Below, piece after piece: positions 8,310 to 15,001 of a stretch of DNA of 25,241 nt. Source of the DNA: 2-12-FULL-65-11 sp049679965 (GTDB lineage Bacteria; Acidobacteriota; Vicinamibacteria; Vicinamibacterales; CAVVIG01); NCBI GenBank assembly GCA_049679965.1, contig JBAUGX010000016.1:1-25241 (forward strand). The letters are read 5' to 3'. A program made the position numbers and the translations under genes. The stretch's first letter is position 1. Each line of letters starts with the position of its first letter. The notes beneath the pieces are model-generated. The model saw only the letters and a list, made by a program, of their open reading frames with translations. It did not search any database and was not told the DNA's origin.

Positions 8310-10427
8310 ATGAGCGCCCGACGCCGCCGCCCACGTTCCGCCCCGGGAACCGCGCAGCCAGAAGCTGAGCCATCAGCGTCGATTGCCGAGCCCGCGCAGG
8401 CTGACCGGACGGCCGGTCTGGCCTGGGGCGCTCTGCTCATTCTGATTACGGTGGTGGCGTACCTGCCGTCGCTCAGGAACGGATTCATCTGGGACGACGA
8501 CGACTATGTAACGAAAAACCTGGTGCTGAGGAGCCTTGACGGGCTCCGGCAGCTCTGGCTCGAGCCGCGGTCCGTGCCTCAGTACTACCCGGTCACCTTC
8601 ACCAGCTTCTGGCTCGAGTACCGCCTGTGGGGCCTTCAGCCCCTCGGCTATCACGCGACGAACATCCTGCTCCACGCCGCCAGTGCCCTCCTCCTCTGGC
8701 GGGTCCTCGGAAGAATCGGCGTCGCCGGCGCGTGGTTCGCTGCGGCGCTCTTCGCGGTGCACCCGATGCAGGTGGAATCGGTGGCGTGGGTCACCGAGCG
8801 GAAGAACGTGCTGTCGGGCCTGTTCTTTTTCGCGGCGTTCCTGACCTACCTCCGAGCCGAAGACCGAGAGGCCGCCACGATCCGCTGGGGGCCCTATCTC
8901 GGCGCGCTGGCGCTCTTTGCCGCCGCCGTCCTGAGCAAGAGCACGGCGTGCTCGCTGCCGGCGGTCCTCGTGCTCGTCCTCTGGTGGAAACGCCGTTCGC
9001 TCGACGCGCAGACGATATGGCGGCTCATCCCGATGTTCATCGTCGGCCTGAGCATGGCCGGGACGACCGTCTGGCTCGAGCGCTATCACGTGGGCGCCAA
9101 CGGTCCCGAGTTCCAGTTCTCAGCGCTCGAACGCGTGCTCGTGGCCGGCCGAGTGCTCTGGTTCTACCCTGGCACGTTCGTCTGGCCCACGACGCTCGCG
9201 TTCATGTACCCACGGTGGGCCATCGACACCAGCGTCTGGTGGCAGTACCTGTTTCCGCTCGGGGCCGCGGCTACCATCGCGGCCCTGTTCCAGGCGCGGG
9301 AGCGCCTGGGCGAGGGACCGCTGGTCGGCGCGCTCTGCTACGCCGGCGTGCTGACCCCGGCTCTCGGCTTCATCAACGTCTATCCGATGCGCTACTCGTT
9401 CGTGGCCGATCACTTCGCGTACCTGCCGGTCGTCGCTTTGATGGTCTTTGCCGCCGCCGCCGGCGCCTGGATCCTCGCGCGCGTGCCCGAGGCTTCGCGC
9501 TGGGCCGCCGGCACCCTGGGCGGAGCGGTTACGCTCCTGGTGCTCGGCATCTTGACCTCGGCCCACACGCGGGCGTTTCGCGATCCGCGGACGCTCTGGA
9601 CCGACACCCTGTCGAAGAACCCGGCCAGCTGGATGGCGCACAACAATCTGGGGATGCTCCTGAAGGAAGACGGAAAGACCGCTGAAGCCATCGCGCACTA
9701 CGTCGAGGCCCTGCGACTCAACCCCGACAGCCCGGAAGCCCACACGAACTACGGCGTCGTGCTCGTGGGCGAAGGACAGATCGATGAGGCCATCAGCCAC
9801 TATCGCGCGGCCCTGCGGACAGAGCCGCGTTTCCCGGATGCCCATCACAACCTCGGCATGGCCCTCGAGTCGCAGGGGCAGAGCGACACAGCCATCGAGG
9901 AGCTGCGGGCGGCCATCCGCTGGAGGCCCAACTACGTCGAGTCGCACCACGCCCTCGGCATCCTGCTCGGCAGGAAAGGCCAGATCGACGACGCCATCGC
10001 CGAGTTCACCACGGTCGTCGAGGCAGACCCCGCGCGCGCCGACGGGCAGTACAACCTGGGCGTCGCGCTGGCGATGACGGGCAAGACCGACCAGGCGGCC
10101 GCTCGATTCCGTGAAACGCTGCGGCTGCGGCCCCTCGACGCGAAGGCCCATCACAACCTGGGCACGATGCTGTCCCAGTCGGGCAGCCTCGACGAGGCGA
10201 TGGTCCATTTCAACCGCGCACTCGAAATCGCGCCCGAGTATTTCGACGCGCACAACAACCTGGGGCTCGCCCTCAGGCGGGCCGGGCGCCTCGATGAGGC
10301 CATCGCACACTTCACCGAGGCCGTACGGCTGCGGCCAACCGACGAAGGCGCCAAAGGCCTTCTGCGCGCCGCCGTCGCCGCGCGGGAACAGAATAGTCGA
10401 ACGTCACCAAGTCCTTCGCGGAACTGA
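8310..10427 (+). CDS. GT-C-like polytopic membrane protein with C-terminal TPR domain
   Basis: A 705-residue protein. After a charged, Arg/Ala-rich leader of about 40 residues come about ten hydrophobic helices (to about residue 425). The first extracytoplasmic loop contains NGFIWDDDDYV, an acidic motif typical of GT-C/PMT-like glycosyltransferases and TMTC-type proteins. HPMQVESVAWVTERKNVLSG is another family-typical segment. The C-terminal part (about 437-690) is seven consecutive 34-residue TPR units, each with the HNNLG...EAI pattern, for protein interaction. Proteins of this build are frequent in acidobacteria and planctomycetes and are usually annotated only as TPR proteins. Glycosyl transfer to proteins or envelope is likely but unproven. 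ATG 8310 was chosen because the upstream extension overlaps the divergent sulfatase-like gene. Confidence 0.8.
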   Translation: MSARRRRPRSAPGTAQPEAEPSASIAEPAQADRTAGLAWGALLILITVVAYLPSLRNGFIWDDDDYVTKNLVLRSLDGLRQLWLEPRSVPQYYPVTFTSFWLEYRLWGLQPLGYHATNILLHAASALLLWRVLGRIGVAGAWFAAALFAVHPMQVESVAWVTERKNVLSGLFFFAAFLTYLRAEDREAATIRWGPYLGALALFAAAVLSKSTACSLPAVLVLVLWWKRRSLDAQTIWRLIPMFIVGLSMAGTTVWLERYHVGANGPEFQFSALERVLVAGRVLWFYPGTFVWPTTLAFMYPRWAIDTSVWWQYLFPLGAAATIAALFQARERLGEGPLVGALCYAGVLTPALGFINVYPMRYSFVADHFAYLPVVALMVFAAAAGAWILARVPEASRWAAGTLGGAVTLLVLGILTSAHTRAFRDPRTLWTDTLSKNPASWMAHNNLGMLLKEDGKTAEAIAHYVEALRLNPDSPEAHTNYGVVLVGEGQIDEAISHYRAALRTEPRFPDAHHNLGMALESQGQSDTAIEELRAAIRWRPNYVESHHALGILLGRKGQIDDAIAEFTTVVEADPARADGQYNLGVALAMTGKTDQAAARFRETLRLRPLDAKAHHNLGTMLSQSGSLDEAMVHFNRALEIAPEYFDAHNNLGLALRRAGRLDEAIAHFTEAVRLRPTDEGAKGLLRAAVAAREQNSRTSPSPSRN

Positions 10428-10975
10428 CCATGTCGTCTTGTGTAAAGGAGCGCCAGAGTTCATGAAGCAAGTATGTGCCGGGATACCGGGTGTCCCGGGC
10501 CTCTCTTGGCTGGCGGCATTGTTTTTTTCGTCAATTTATCTGTTGGTGCATCGCGTTCGCCTGGGCTGGGCAACAGGTTCTTCTTGGCGATCATGTCCAC
10601 CTAGTTGCTAACCGCAGGACAGGGAGTGCGTACGAACAGGTTTGCGCGGCTTCATTCACCGGAGACATAGACGGGCCACTGTCTGTCGGACCGCTGGCTA
10701 ACGCTCGTTTTGCGGCCGACGGGGAAGCCCCCTCGATAAGGGAGACCCTTCCCCTAACGTTCGCTTCCCGAGCGGTGCCAGGACGGTCGTGAGCAGCCTG
10801 GTAGCATCCCGAAACTCGTTGGCGGCGGGCGGCAGCTGGTGCGGTCGTGACGTTCATGTTCAATACTTCCTATCGGGTACCGCGCAAAAGGGGCTCCGAA
10901 CCGGATCATCCAACGGGGGTGAGCCGTCTGGCGCGCCGATGACGCATTGGTCAGTGAACCCCAAGGAGGTTGCCG
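10428..10975. other. 548-bp stretch without a convincing gene
   Basis: The only gene-like item is a 49-codon + frame at 10462-10611 beginning MKQVCAGIPGVPGLSWLAAL, with a hydrophobic segment, a weak and distant GGAG, and a run of eight T residues where a one-base shift would change the C-terminus. It could be a small secreted protein or a decayed leader, and I would not call it. The stretch also holds a hairpin with GGGGAAG (10721-10727) and CTTCCCC (10748-10754) arms, the left copy of a 30-bp direct repeat (10730-10759), and the strong AAGGAGG (10962-10968) of the next gene. Confidence 0.5.
10730..10759 (+). repeat. Imperfect 30-bp direct repeat, left copy
   Basis: The segment starts CCCTCGATAA and ends CCTAACG. 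It matches 11820-11850 at about 27 of 31 aligned positions, with three substitutions and one gap. The two copies bracket a single secreted-protein gene. In this copy, CTTCCCC pairs with GGGGAAG just to the left, which could form a hairpin. Confidence 0.6.
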
Positions 10976-11812
10976 ATGCGTCTGCTTTCGTCTCGTGTTC
11001 GCACCGCGCCCGTCGTGGCCCTGTCAGCAGTGATACTCCTGGCCTCAGCCGCCGGCTTAGCCGCCGCCCACCTCGGTCCCGAGACGGCCGCCGCCTGGAC
11101 GGCGTACGTGTCGGCGACGGAGCAACGGATTGGGCGTGAGCTGGCATCTTCGCGCGGATTCCTGGCCATGGACTTTGCGCGGGACGCGCGGGCGGGCCGG
11201 CGCGCCGTGCTTGGTGGCGCAGTCGTCGTGCAGAAGATGCAGACGATCGACGCGAACGGCGGGACCCTGGAGGTGCCGTCCGCGCTCGTGCATCACTGGC
11301 GCGGCGAGGTGCTCATCCCCGGCATGACTGTCGCAGAGCTCGTCGCCGAGCTGCAGCACGGCACGCCCCCGACGCGACAGGAAGATGTGCTGCAGTCGAC
11401 GGTCCTCGAGCGCGGACCCGATTGGATACGGATCTACCTCAAGTTGCAGCGCAGCAAGGTGGTGACGGTCGTCTACAACACGGAGCACCTCGTCACGTTT
11501 GCCCGTCACGGCGCCACGCGCGCGACCAGCGTGAGCAGGGCCACGAAGATCGCCGAGCTGTCTGCCCCGAACACACCGCAGGAGCGAGAGCGGCCGATCG
11601 GCGACGACCGTGGGTTTCTGTGGCGCCTCAACGCCTACTGGCGCTATGAAGAAGTGGCCGGCGGGGTGATCGTGGAGTGCGAGTCGATTAGTCTCAGCCG
11701 GGACGTGCCGGCCGTGGTGAGCTACGTCGTCACGCCGCTCATTGACCGGACAGCAAGGGAGTCGATGACGCGGACGCTCATGGCGCTCAAAACACGCTTC
11801 GTCAACGAGTGA
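10976..11812 (+). CDS. Secreted protein of unknown function
   Basis: A 278-residue protein with a textbook Shine-Dalgarno (AAGGAGG, 10962-10968) seven bases before the ATG. The signal peptide has MRLLSSRVR, a hydrophobic core VVALSAVILLASAAGLAAA and a likely cleavage after the AAA/AH region. The mature part is soluble-looking and includes GFLWRLNAYWRYEEVAGGVI with ECESISLSRDVP, a strand pattern reminiscent of the SRPBCC/START-like helix-grip fold near its C-terminal helix (TRTLMALKTRF). I do not recognise a named family, so the fold comment is a guess. The gene is flanked by the 30-bp direct repeat at 10730 and 11820, which suggests it may have arrived as a unit. Confidence 0.75.
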   Translation: MRLLSSRVRTAPVVALSAVILLASAAGLAAAHLGPETAAAWTAYVSATEQRIGRELASSRGFLAMDFARDARAGRRAVLGGAVVVQKMQTIDANGGTLEVPSALVHHWRGEVLIPGMTVAELVAELQHGTPPTRQEDVLQSTVLERGPDWIRIYLKLQRSKVVTVVYNTEHLVTFARHGATRATSVSRATKIAELSAPNTPQERERPIGDDRGFLWRLNAYWRYEEVAGGVIVECESISLSRDVPAVVSYVVTPLIDRTARESMTRTLMALKTRFVNE

Positions 11813-11819
11813 GGAGCTT

Positions 11820-11850
11820 CCCTCGATAAAGCAGACACTTCCGCCTAACG
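11820..11850 (+). repeat. Imperfect 30-bp direct repeat, right copy
   Basis: This copy begins seven bases after the TGA of the secreted-protein gene (11810-11812) and contains GCCTAAC (11843-11849), a match to the integron R''/R' core box. No complementary second arm was found within about 150 bp, so it does not qualify as an attC site by itself. It pairs with the copy at 10730-10759. Confidence 0.6.
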
Positions 11851-11992
11851 ACAGCAGGATTCCTCACGATAAACGATCGTAGGGTGCAGTGATTCTCGGA
11901 CTGGGGTGCCGGCGATCCCTGGCCTCTGAGGCCGGATCTCGCGATCCCGGGTCTTGTAGGCCCGAGGTCAAGAAACCAGCGGTCACCGCGAT

Positions 11993-12311
11993 TTATCGAG
12001 ACAGGGACGCCACCCTCATGCCAAGAAGGACCAGCAGAACTCCAAAGATCCGATTCACGGTCTGTTGGGACCGCTCGATAAACTCACGGATAGTCGGCCG
12101 ATCCAGCGTGTAGACGAAGAAAAGCCAGAAAGACGCACTGACCAGCATCATGCTGAAGATGAGTAGAAGCATGGCGCTGGCTGAGGTCTCGGGGGTAATG
12201 ATTATCGTACCCGACCGCAGCCCGGACGACGTAAGCCACAGCCAGCAACGCGGCGACGCCCACTAGGACATACGGTTCGATCCGCCCGATAAGGGGATCT
12301 CCCCAGCGCAT
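11993..12311 (-). pseudogene. Frame-disrupted LysE/RhtB-like exporter remnant
   Basis: Two overlapping minus frames each look real over part of the stretch. From ATG 12311 (GGAG of AAAGGAGCGG about 10 bases upstream) one frame gives a hydrophobic helix EPYVLVGVAALLAVAYVVRA, then turns into non-protein-like sequence. A second frame takes over with GTIIITPETSASAMLLLIFS and runs through FWLFFVYTLDRPTIREFIER to TVNRIFGVLLVLLGMRVASL, stopping at TAA 11993-11995. The last part matches the conserved C-terminal helix of LysE/RhtB amino-acid exporters. A single frameshift would join them, at about 105 residues, still only half the family length. Alternatives are a sequencing error or an independent 59-residue small membrane protein from ATG 12172. 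As it stands it cannot be a functional exporter. Confidence 0.5.
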
Positions 12312-12383
12312 GGTTCTTACCGCTCCTTTCGCTCTCCGCGTGTTCCGAGAGTCAAGTGTCCTTGCTTGCCGGCATAACGATCG

Positions 12384-12434
12384 GGCCTAACCCGCGGCCG
12401 TCGCCGCGTCAACGTCGGCCGTCGGGTTCAGGCC
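12384..12434 (-). other. attC-like hairpin overlapping the stop of the membrane-protein gene
   Basis: Arms 12384-12400 and 12416-12434 pair over 17 bp around a 15-nt loop. Read on the minus strand, the site ends with GTTAGGC, a perfect GTTRRRY box. Its first arm carries two bases without a partner, G and A, with six bases between them (G-AACCCG-A), the spacing seen in attC sites such as that of aadA. The first arm overlaps the TGA of the gene at 12428. It is short (51 bp) and has no unpaired central spacer, so it may be degenerate. A plain terminator is less likely because no T-run follows. Confidence 0.5.
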
Positions 12435-13126
12435 CTGGTTGGCGGATTGCCGCCACAGAGCTTATCAGCCAGATCACGGAAGCTGCGCCAGTGAGCCTGG
12501 CTCTCGAGGCGAAGGACCTCCTTTAGGTATGGAGAGGCTACGTCGCGGCACTTACAGACGGTGTAGCGCATTTGGTCGAGAACCGTGGCCGGAACCCCAA
12601 ACTCTGAAATAAGAACGGCGACGGAATTCCATTGGGCAAGAGTCCTTCGGGCTACCTCCTTGTCGTTGTCGTCCCACGTCGAGTAGGGCTTAGCGGAAAG
12701 CGACTCGATCAGATATTTACGGTCCGGGCGGAAGTCGAGCATCAGCTTGTTTACGATAACAAGGTTTTGCGCTGTGTTGGCCTGCTTCAGCGCTGCGACT
12801 TGCTCACCCATGAACGTTGCTTGGCGCGCAAGCTCGACCTTCTGCTGCTCAAGAACTTCGCGGTTGTCCTCAAGCTCCCACCGCTGATACATCAGTTCTT
12901 GCTTCTGCATGACTAGCGCGATGATGACGCCGGCCATTGCGACGATATTTGCCATGCCACCGAAAAAGTCGCCAACGGTTCCCAGCTTGTTGGTATCAAC
13001 CCAAGAACGGAGCGAATAGCCGCCCAACAACAGTGCCGCGTAAACAGCCAGCGCGACAATTCCGATTGGAACCCAAGGGAGCGCGTCCTTTCTCTCACGA
13101 TTGCGAGTACCTGACGTTCGGCTCAT
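12428..13126 (-). CDS. Two-helix membrane protein with coiled coil, AbiC-like
   Basis: A protein of about 232 residues. A basic N-terminus is followed by two transmembrane helices (about WVPIGIVALAVYAALLLGGY, then the segment around FFGGMANIVAMAGVIIALVM). Next comes a Gln/Glu-rich coiled coil with QKQELMYQRWELEDNREVLE and a soluble helical C-terminal half. The GTVGDFFGG motif between the helices followed by a coiled coil resembles bacterial proteins annotated as putative phage abortive-infection (putAbiC-type) or DUF4760-like. That link is motif-level only. ATG 13126 was preferred because GGAG lies about eight bases upstream; ATG 13138 would add four residues. An attC-like hairpin overlaps the stop. 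Membrane location is well supported; the defence role is inferred. Confidence 0.65.
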   Translation of the reverse strand: MSRTSGTRNRERKDALPWVPIGIVALAVYAALLLGGYSLRSWVDTNKLGTVGDFFGGMANIVAMAGVIIALVMQKQELMYQRWELEDNREVLEQQKVELARQATFMGEQVAALKQANTAQNLVIVNKLMLDFRPDRKYLIESLSAKPYSTWDDNDKEVARRTLAQWNSVAVLISEFGVPATVLDQMRYTVCKCRDVASPYLKEVLRLESQAHWRSFRDLADKLCGGNPPTRA

Positions 13127-13240
13127 GGTCGGCTCCATGTCGTTACGCAGAGAGGTGTGACGCGATTAAGTTAAATGCGGCGGTTCAATGCCTAAGACTG
13201 GGTTTCGGTCCTGGGTTGTGCTCAGACGGCTCCGCAACGC

Positions 13241-13894
13241 TCATTCCTCGGCTCCGAGCGCCAAGCGCAGACATTCGATAGTGCTTGCCACCTGCGCTCG
13301 GAGCTCTAGCCTCTTCTCACGAATCTGGTTACTGATCGTATTAAACGGGTTGCCACCAGGCGGATGCATCATTCTGGCGCGAATCAAATCCGCCGTTTCG
13401 GTGATCAACTTGTAGACTCGATAGACTCGCTCGCGAGCGGCCGCGTCGAGAGTCGATAGCGCATTGGCTGCAATCGCGCGGTCGAATTGCCCCACCGCGA
13501 GAGTGGCATAGTCAGCGCGGTGATCATCCCCTGTCAGCAAGACCGCGTTGTACTCAAGTTCGCTGAGAAGTGCTTCAAGCGGTCCGGTCGCCGGTTGGGC
13601 TCGACTGGACTGGACGACCACTTCGGGGTGATCGCGACAGATTTCAAGCCAACGTCGTTTGTGCTCCCGAAGTTCGGTCCGACTGAACTGCCTCCCCATG
13701 TTGCCGCGACTCTCGATTTCCGCATGACAATCCAAGCACACGGGGATGGCGTTGTCGATTTCGTCCGGCCCGTCCTGGGTACGAGGAATAATGTGATGCA
13801 CGTGGGTCTTGGAGCCGCACCACCGCCAGCAGACGCAACAGTGTCGTTTACAATCTGCTAATAATTGAGCGACAGCCGCTTCAGGAAACGCCAT
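13241..13894 (-). CDS. HNH-type endonuclease domain protein
   Basis: A 217-residue protein from ATG 13894. The N-terminal half carries an HNH nuclease domain: cysteines CKRHCCVC (about 15-22), then THVHHIIPRTQDGPDEIDNA (30-49) with the paired His and the Asn, then CLDCHAEI (53-60) with the second Cys pair and the last His. This is the zinc-supported beta-beta-alpha-metal fold that cuts DNA. The C-terminal half is helical and unassigned. The open frame extends to 13999, but that extension lies inside the attC-like hairpin, so I start the gene after it. HNH proteins of this type occur in restriction, defence and mobile elements, and the neighbouring AbiC-like gene fits a defence reading. Confidence 0.8.
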   Translation of the reverse strand: MAFPEAAVAQLLADCKRHCCVCWRWCGSKTHVHHIIPRTQDGPDEIDNAIPVCLDCHAEIESRGNMGRQFSRTELREHKRRWLEICRDHPEVVVQSSRAQPATGPLEALLSELEYNAVLLTGDDHRADYATLAVGQFDRAIAANALSTLDAAARERVYRVYKLITETADLIRARMMHPPGGNPFNTISNQIREKRLELRAQVASTIECLRLALGAEE

Positions 13895-13915
13895 GACATC
13901 ATCCGAGTGTAGTCC

Positions 13916-13995
13916 GCCTAGCGATAGCGATGAGCCGCGCACCGCGGCGACAACATCACGGCCAGCAGGTGCGTCGGCTCCATCGCAGGTTAGGC
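13916..13995 (-). other. attC-like integron recombination site
   Basis: An 80-bp imperfect inverted repeat with GCCTA at 13916 and GTTAGGC at 13989-13995 at its ends. The inner stem pairs 13927-13942 with 13969-13986, around a 26-nt loop. Two bases on one arm have no partner; on the minus strand they are G and A with six bases between them (G-GAGCCG-A), followed by CGC, as in the aadA-type attC. Read on the minus strand, R'' is GCCTAAC, eight bases after the TGA of the cupin gene (14003-14005), and R' is GCTAGGC, one change from the GTTRRRY consensus. The unpaired stretch between boxes and stem is also present. The changed R' could weaken recombination. Confidence 0.65.
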
Positions 13996-14002
13996 TCATA
14001 GC

Positions 14003-14350
14003 TCAGACCATCGAGCGGTCACCGTGGCTGTGTGGGTGCGACACTACCAGAAACTCAACGGGTTCGGTACCGCTGTTGGTGATTTGATGAGGCACGCCGG
14101 GCGGAACTTCGAGGCCTTCGCCAGATCGGAGTTCATGGCTCAGTCCGTCTAGTTCAAGAACTGCGGTTCCAGCTAGGACGAAGAAGAACTGACGTGCCCT
14201 GTGGTGAAGATGTCTCGCTTCAAAGGCACCGGGTGGCATCCTTTCGCGAATGACACTCAGAGCGGGCTGATTGACGAAGTGCCAGCCGTCGCAGCCGCTG
14301 CCCCACACATAGTGTTCCGCACTCTCGATCGACACCTTCTGGCTCGGCAC
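14003..14350 (-). CDS. Small cupin-fold protein
   Basis: A 115-residue single-domain cupin. Motif 1 is seen around GAFEARHLHHRARQFFFVLA with the metal-binding His pair. The second motif is in EGLEVPPGVPHQITNSGTEP with its conserved Pro-Gly and His. The GTG start at 14350 lies seven bases after the GNAT stop, so the two are probably co-transcribed and translationally coupled. Cupins of this size bind a metal and a small ligand; substrate and reaction cannot be read from the sequence. The TGA is followed within eight bases by the attC-like site, which makes GNAT plus cupin look like one two-gene cassette. Confidence 0.8.
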   Translation of the reverse strand: MPSQKVSIESAEHYVWGSGCDGWHFVNQPALSVIRERMPPGAFEARHLHHRARQFFFVLAGTAVLELDGLSHELRSGEGLEVPPGVPHQITNSGTEPVEFLVVSHPHSHGDRSMV

Positions 14351-14357
14351 GATATTG

Positions 14358-14951
14358 TTACTGGCTGACGCGCAGTTCGATGCGCCTCTGGAGTGCCTCG
14401 CGAACTGCTGGCCACTCGGAAGCCAAGATACTAAAGACTACCGAGTCACGGAGACTTCCGTCCGGCATGACTCTGTGATGGCGGAGAACCCCTTCTTGGG
14501 AAGCCCCGAGCTTGAGGATGGCCGCACGGGATTGAGTATTGTTGACGTGCGTGACGAATTCAACCCGATTCGCGCTCAGCACCGTAAACGCGTGGTTCAA
14601 CAGAAGCAGCTTGGACGCTGGATTGACCGCCGTCCCTTGGCAAGACTTAGCGATCCAGGTCGAACCAATCTCCAGCCGTCTGTGCTCCTCGACGATGTGG
14701 AGGTAACGGGTCGTACCAACGACTCGGTTAGATTCACGGAGTCGAATCACGAAAGGGAGCTCGTGGCCCGCCGACTGCGCAGCGACCGCCTTCTTGATGT
14801 ACGCCGCTACTGAATCTAGTTGGGGAACCGATGTGTACCACAGCTTCCACAGCTCACCGTCCTCTGCCGCCTTGGCCAGATCCGATGCGTGATCAGGCGT
14901 GAGAGGTTCAAGGCGAACGACGGCGTTTTCAAGCGTGACGGACGCGACCAT
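14358..14951 (-). CDS. GNAT-family N-acetyltransferase (RimJ/RimL-like)
   Basis: A 197-residue protein of the GNAT superfamily, which transfers acetyl from acetyl-CoA to an amine. It opens with VRLEPLTPDHASDL, the usual RimJ/RimL-type N-terminus. The VVGTTRYLHI strand and LEIGSTWIAKSCQGTAVN follow, the latter corresponding to the acetyl-CoA pyrophosphate-binding loop (Q/R-x-x-G-x-G/A, here CQGTAVN). NRVEFVTHVNNTQSRAAILK with LGA is the family's conserved C-terminal helix. The acceptor is unknown; ribosomal proteins, amino acids and antibiotics are all used within the family. No good ribosome binding site precedes ATG 14951, and ATTAGGC lies about 20 bases upstream. Confidence 0.85.
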   Translation of the reverse strand: MVASVTLENAVVRLEPLTPDHASDLAKAAEDGELWKLWYTSVPQLDSVAAYIKKAVAAQSAGHELPFVIRLRESNRVVGTTRYLHIVEEHRRLEIGSTWIAKSCQGTAVNPASKLLLLNHAFTVLSANRVEFVTHVNNTQSRAAILKLGASQEGVLRHHRVMPDGSLRDSVVFSILASEWPAVREALQRRIELRVSQ

Positions 14952-15001
14952 AGATTCTCGAGAAGCCTAATGGGAATAGTTCGAACAGGTCGCACCCGAT
15001 T

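Larger units (their letters stand above)
11993..14951 (-). mobile_element. Cassette-array-like run of small accessory genes (integron-like)
   Basis: Seen: minus-strand small genes of unrelated function (GNAT acetyltransferase, cupin, HNH nuclease, AbiC-like membrane protein, broken LysE-like exporter) and two attC-like hairpins placed directly after stop codons (12384-12434 and 13916-13995). Known: integron cassettes carry one or two small genes with an attC behind the stop and often encode acetyltransferases and orphan proteins. Inference: remains of, or the distal part of, a cassette array. Against: no IntI gene or attI in the window, imperfect boxes, and no attC between the GNAT and cupin genes or between the HNH and membrane-protein genes. 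Confidence 0.4.

Noticed and set aside
9120..10310. 396-codon minus open frame
   Set aside because: It is a shadow of the regular TPR-coding repeats on the + strand.
10462..10611. 49-codon + frame with a hydrophobic segment
   Set aside because: The ribosome binding site is weak and distant, no homology is recognised, and the frame crosses a T8 run. It is kept only as a note in the gap entry.
13139..13240. Possible third attC between the HNH gene and the membrane-protein gene (GTTAAAT, GCCTAAG present)
   Set aside because: The boxes are not complementary to each other and no stem with the two-unpaired-base pattern can be formed.
14952..15001. ATTAGGC just upstream of the GNAT gene as a cassette boundary
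   Set aside because: There is only one box, with one mismatch, and no matching arm between it and the ADOP permease stop.
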